Source of the DNA: RGIG9379 sp031553005
GTDB lineage: Bacteria; Bacteroidota; Bacteroidia; Bacteroidales; Paludibacteraceae
Length of the DNA: 8,833 bases
NCBI GenBank assembly: GCA_031553005.1
Contig: JAVBMA010000009.1
Span: 1-8,833, forward strand
Reading direction: 5' to 3'
How positions within the stretch are numbered: position 1 is the stretch's first letter; every line of letters starts with the position of its first letter. Positions 6,201-8,833 of the stretch are shown here, piece by piece. The notes under the pieces were generated by a model. That model was given only the letters and a program-made list of their open reading frames with translations. It was not told the origin of the DNA and searched no databases. A program made the position numbers and the translations under genes.

Positions 6201-8151
6201 CAAAAATTCCACTCCGATTATATTTAGTTCTGAAAAATTAATATCGGACATAAAATCATTTTTCCAAAGCCAAACAAGCCTGTTTTTCAGTTCTGTTAAT
6301 GATGGCTGGCAACGAAATTGTTCCAAATACCTGACGGACGAAATCAATAGTCTGGCTATCGAGACTACCTATTCAACCGATAAAGACACAGAGTATTTTA
6401 CAGAAATATGTAAGGCTGTAATATACTGCGAGAAAGAAAGCGCAATATCAAGAATTAACAATTTTGCCTCTTCTATTGAGATAAGTCAGAATACTATCAC
6501 CGAGTTGGAGCGGCTTTTCAGTGGAGAGAAAGAAATAACGGATGATATTGCCGGTAAACGCCATAATACAAAAGCTCTGCTCTTTATTACAGACGAAACT
6601 ACCACAGAAAATCAGTTAGCGAAAATACCTTCCAGTAAGGGAGTGATTTGGATACATAAAGGAGAGAACGGTTGGGAATTGAAATCTAATCCTCCTGCTG
6701 GTTTGGAAGCATTAAGTCAACCATCTATTAGTGACCTGTTACCGGAAATTGCCGACTTGGCATACGAAACATTAGATGCTTATGCGACATTCTGGTATGA
6801 AACATACGATTATGCATCTAATGCGGTTCGGACATTAAAGATTCCTCGTTATGCGTGGGACGATAAAGATCCGGAATATAATCGGATTTATGCCTATGCG
6901 TATAAAGGAGTGATGACGGTCTTAACCCTTGACTTCAAAAATTCAGCTTTGCAAATCTTCGTCGGTTACGGACTTGGAGATGCGGTAAAAAATGACTCAC
7001 CCCAATTAAAAGAAGTATTTGAACAGATTGGAGACGGAAGGGTTGAATTTGCTCTCGTTTGTGGTGTTTGGGACGGTGCGGTAGAAACAGTAGCAGGTGC
7101 ATTGGATATTGTATCCATACCATACGGGATATTAAGCGAAAAAGGAAGAAATGATTATCAGAATTTCTTTACATCCTTAGCAGAATATGAAGAGGTTGAC
7201 GAACATGGAAATATTAAAAAAGGGGTTTGGGCTGCAATTAGTACTGGATTTTCCGAAGAATTTTCCACAACTTTGAGGACTGCTCATTTTGCCGGAGAAA
7301 TGACTTTCGGCGTTGCATTGTGTTTTGTAGGAAATCCCGAAGTACTAGTGACTTCCGCAGGAGGAAAAGTATTTGTTGCTATTGTTAAAACAATGCAGGT
7401 TTTTGACGAAATCTCAGGAATTGCACTGAAACCACTCGGCTGTGTATTGAGATTTATGAAACAAGCAGGAGGAAAAATCATCGGGCAAGTACTCCAAGAT
7501 AGCAAATTACTTTTTGAAGTAATAGATGATAAATTAGTAGCCAAAGGAATTAAAAAAATAGGCACTGAAACCGTTGAAGATGTAAATATTCCGATTGATG
7601 ATATTAATATAACAAAGGTTGATGATAAAATAATTGTTGAAAGAAAAAGTGACGGATCGAAATGGGAGTTAGGAAGTTCAACATTGATAGAACCAAAATA
7701 CCCTAAAGAAGGTTTTAGAGAAATGGCAAGTCAATGGATAGGAGAACTAAAACAACGATTTGATTTGGCTGATGATTTTTATAGAAATGCAGGTTATACA
7801 GATTATGATAATCATTTAAGAGGAATTGACTTTGATAAACCTGTAAAAGTTGTAGCAGAACCTCAGGGAAATTATATTTACCAATATTGTAATATTGATA
7901 GTGAAGGGATTCCAATAATTGGGGATTATTTTTACAAAAATCCAGATGTAGATGTTAATTTATTAGGGTTTGATAAAGGAAACCGTAAATTGGTAAGAAT
8001 GCAACTGACAGAATCCGTCGATTTTTTGGAAAGTACAACGTCTAATATTGATGATTGGTTTGATACAGGTAAAGTGTTTCAAGGAGGAGAAATACAATTA
8101 TTTAGCCCTAGTGCAAAAACAAAAATAAATCCGCCAACTATTATAGAATGA
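3235..8151 (+). CDS. Secreted polymorphic toxin: FN3-like domains, zinc metallopeptidase, Ntox46-like C-terminus
   Basis: This is a 1638-residue protein. A signal peptide (MKKILLLITF..., cut LNA/Q after residue 21) sends it across the inner membrane. Residues 22-280 are beta-rich with two Ig-like folds (YAWRVRI near 260) and resemble the N-terminus of giant Bacteroidota proteins, possibly those called TANFOR. About 298-390 is FN3-like, and 398-490 is another beta domain. About 720-905 is a metallopeptidase with H836-E837-L-G-H840, third ligand candidate H847 and the Met-turn NNLMDY (M864). The middle, 905-1490, is AT-rich and unfamiliar; 1270-1390 has hydrophobic stretches (VCGVWDGAVETV) like pre-toxin regions. 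The last ~120 residues (NH1527LRGIDFDKPVKVV, IYQY, GDYF, DDWF, GGEIQLF with Q1621) match my memory of polymorphic toxin type 46 and recall the GGGxQY end of TNT/ART NADases. The substrate is unknown. There is no type IX sorting domain at the end. The ATG at 3235 is set by the signal peptide. Reading frame and protease are firm; the toxin class is likely. Confidence 0.88.
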   Translation: MKKILLLITFLTVLLAPGLNAQNDVAYPVDLNVQIIPPYNTCIRDLAPAELSSELGRFRVTMLVRDMSHSHHPFKIRMKVRNTSGQEIFSTISGEIRIQAGYPNLLSSNQLLNEFFAAHNIVSGAGNLKDGCFKEGAYVFAFQAVDGDNPSLPVSREVQCFTFLEKGAPPMLISPSNRSTVQSEGGIVIPFQWQLPYVTNVRETFILEVYEVPEGINPNQVFDNISFRVFAEEDIPMTICFVEKTAGTFEVGKQYAWRVRIKDREAYINNGISEVFTFTYGTAIGTTEPPEVKVEPTLPKVIIDSVGTSSGSAIVYWQNDPANFSGYIVEVRRAGSDAAWTGTSAGYEDYSLVLSNISPKILYEVRVQGLEQQAAGTAYGIYSEIDTFQISFPEEIECGKPLPALKGSTPMAPSLEQYFTFYANGQAVEIAEITLNGDNSFSGTGYIDFPLLKQIKIKVAFTNIQINENNELLSGTVRTIYDESSGLIMDLNRLLNKGDGGTADGPVQPLEKKNYPTKEAALAGLNEGEFGQVAGSDSIFVKTADNKLISVGTVLPSTFKYENTGKLETNIPYIVFSKPEGANLAFDNNSGKYFDNVYRLKDTYEKLNTNYTVPWLAMNPGKIVHLDAAIEGGSLDSVKFIIPLADGTTLQLDHNGTFDVRIPGGSAGTTTEIFALAKVGDANKVVGKLKLANYAAKTQKVNLVPVRRDKGTIDGGKIEEELNRIYGERLGIHFTVTVKERFGEKNAGDPDDELDFLDGGLEVDNKGFWSNETKGMKYLKYLYHEANNIEKDAAYIFVIDFSNRDGVQGDMPRGKQAGYVFCENKETFSDGHLVAHELGHGLYGLQHTFATDYGIPQGTTNNLMDYTPNNEDFLAAWQWKIINNPMIVWNFLEGDEDGMAIDITAEEIVKNFQNLRNTYGEGTFMIIHQIGDIDVQTNVIEEKIEVITDNEIRDFLNIKNVQYHYIGNQVKIVLTCTITEEGQNLDFYSKNSTPIIFSSEKLISDIKSFFQSQTSLFFSSVNDGWQRNCSKYLTDEINSLAIETTYSTDKDTEYFTEICKAVIYCEKESAISRINNFASSIEISQNTITELERLFSGEKEITDDIAGKRHNTKALLFITDETTTENQLAKIPSSKGVIWIHKGENGWELKSNPPAGLEALSQPSISDLLPEIADLAYETLDAYATFWYETYDYASNAVRTLKIPRYAWDDKDPEYNRIYAYAYKGVMTVLTLDFKNSALQIFVGYGLGDAVKNDSPQLKEVFEQIGDGRVEFALVCGVWDGAVETVAGALDIVSIPYGILSEKGRNDYQNFFTSLAEYEEVDEHGNIKKGVWAAISTGFSEEFSTTLRTAHFAGEMTFGVALCFVGNPEVLVTSAGGKVFVAIVKTMQVFDEISGIALKPLGCVLRFMKQAGGKIIGQVLQDSKLLFEVIDDKLVAKGIKKIGTETVEDVNIPIDDINITKVDDKIIVERKSDGSKWELGSSTLIEPKYPKEGFREMASQWIGELKQRFDLADDFYRNAGYTDYDNHLRGIDFDKPVKVVAEPQGNYIYQYCNIDSEGIPIIGDYFYKNPDVDVNLLGFDKGNRKLVRMQLTESVDFLESTTSNIDDWFDTGKVFQGGEIQLFSPSAKTKINPPTIIE

Positions 8152-8157
8152 TTTATT

Positions 8158-8595
8158 ATGAATAATATATTAGAAAAAATTGCGATAGAAATTAAATCGA
8201 ATCACAAATTTGATTTAGATAAATTTGGAGTTTTTCATGAAATAAAATATAATGATTGGTTACATTATACACCATATGAAAAATCATTGAATCTTATACG
8301 AAAATATCCAAATAATAATATTGTTTTCTTTGGAGGTAATTATTGTATTAAGGAAGTTGAAAACAACTTTGGACAATACCGTCAGGCTTATAATTGGAGA
8401 GATAATTTTACACGTTTTACATTTGACCAATTTGTTTCTCAATCTATAAAAGAAATATATTTTGAAAAAAACAATGAAATAATAATTGACAAACAAAACA
8501 ATCAATATATTGAAGACGACCATAGAGGAAATAAAAACGTATATCAATATGATGGATTATCTTTTGATAGTTTCACATTGATATTAAGAAGTTAG
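8158..8595 (+). CDS. Candidate immunity protein for the upstream toxin
   Basis: The 145-residue product has no signal peptide or membrane segment, so it should be cytoplasmic. It is rich in Asn, Tyr, Phe, Lys and Glu, and begins MNNILEKIAIEIKSNHKFDL. I do not recognise the family. The case for immunity is context: it starts six bases after the toxin stop codon, in the same direction, with no room for a promoter, so it is probably translated in concert with the toxin. Its base composition is the lowest in the window (11 G/C in 60 at 8161-8220) and matches the 3' end of the toxin gene, as expected if toxin tip and immunity moved in together. A cytoplasmic immunity protein would fit a toxin acting on a cytoplasmic target such as NAD, RNA or protein. 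No sequence motif itself shows immunity. Confidence 0.75.
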   Translation: MNNILEKIAIEIKSNHKFDLDKFGVFHEIKYNDWLHYTPYEKSLNLIRKYPNNNIVFFGGNYCIKEVENNFGQYRQAYNWRDNFTRFTFDQFVSQSIKEIYFEKNNEIIIDKQNNQYIEDDHRGNKNVYQYDGLSFDSFTLILRS

Positions 8596-8769
8596 AGTAT
8601 ATCACTTCGTTCGTTTCTCTGCTACTATGATGCGATTGTACATAATAATTAATCCCACAATTATAAAATAATTATAGAAAAGATTATCTCAGATAAATAT
8701 TGATGCCAAATTCCTAAAAAGGATACCAACACCCAAAATGAGAAAAGTAAGAGAATAATATACTAGATT
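8596..8769. other. AT-rich spacer after the immunity gene
   Basis: These 174 bases hold no convincing gene. A cacttcgttcgtttctc stretch (8609-8625) is faintly like the reverse-complemented repeat core (gaacgaagtg). There is no GC-rich stem followed by T residues, so no standard terminator is evident. Confidence 0.4.
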
Positions 8770-8833
8770 ATGAAACATAAAACTTTCCTTCTTTTAATCA
8801 CCGCTGCCGCGCGATTGCATCGCGTGGTTGTGA
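8770..8833 (+). CDS. Possible 5' end of a secreted protein, cut by the window edge
   Basis: An ATG at 8770 opens 21 codons that run off the window: MKHKTFLLLITAAARLHRVV. Lysines followed by FLLLITAAA look like the start of a signal peptide, and the ATG follows an A-rich leader. The rest is coded by a GC-rich palindrome and may be repeat DNA rather than protein. The piece is too short to decide. Confidence 0.3.
   Translation, partial: MKHKTFLLLITAAARLHRVVV
8806..8828. repeat. GC-rich palindrome at the window edge
   Basis: Arms 8806-8815 (gccgcgcgat) and 8819-8828 (atcgcgtggt) pair over ten positions, two of them G-T, around the loop tgc. The GC content contrasts sharply with the AT-rich bases before it, suggesting another interspersed palindromic repeat. 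A copy elsewhere in the genome is needed to confirm this. Confidence 0.55.

Overview
The window looks like Bacteroidota DNA, most likely Bacteroidales. The evidence is signal peptides cut before Gln (AQA/Q, LNA/Q), A-rich leaders without clear Shine-Dalgarno sequences, an outer-membrane barrel protein ending in Phe, and a giant multidomain surface protein of a type typical of this phylum. Species cannot be read from the sequence.

Layout, all genes on the + strand. (1) 127-1857 encodes a secreted 576-residue outer-membrane beta-barrel protein. (2) 1869-2286 is a 418-bp MITE-like element with perfect 22-bp terminal inverted repeats. Inside it are tandem 51-bp units, a perfect 16-bp-arm palindrome and units in the opposite orientation. 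(3) 2306-3049 encodes a small GIY-YIG nuclease whose frame runs on through a second copy of the same repeat structure, giving six tandem 17-residue repeats and a palindrome-encoded tail. More degenerate reverse units fill the gap to 3234. (4) 3235-8151 encodes a 1638-residue secreted protein with, in order, a signal peptide, Ig/FN3-like domains, a zinc metallopeptidase (H836, E837, H840, H847, Met-turn M864), an AT-rich middle with a hydrophobic pre-toxin segment, and a C-terminal toxin domain resembling polymorphic toxin type 46 (Ntox46), perhaps ADP-ribosyltransferase/TNT-like. (5) 8158-8595, six bases downstream, encodes a leaderless 145-residue protein that is the natural immunity candidate. 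(6) 8596-8833 is AT-rich spacer and possibly the first codons of another secreted protein, ending in a GC-rich palindrome.

The likely picture is a contact or surface toxin locus: barrel protein, protease-bearing toxin, immunity. A GIY-YIG-linked repeat family has entered between barrel and toxin. GC content falls stepwise along the toxin gene into the immunity gene, which fits swapping of C-terminal toxin-immunity modules. The two points most worth following are the toxin-immunity pair and the possible link between a GIY-YIG nuclease and a TIR-bearing, palindrome-centred repeat element.
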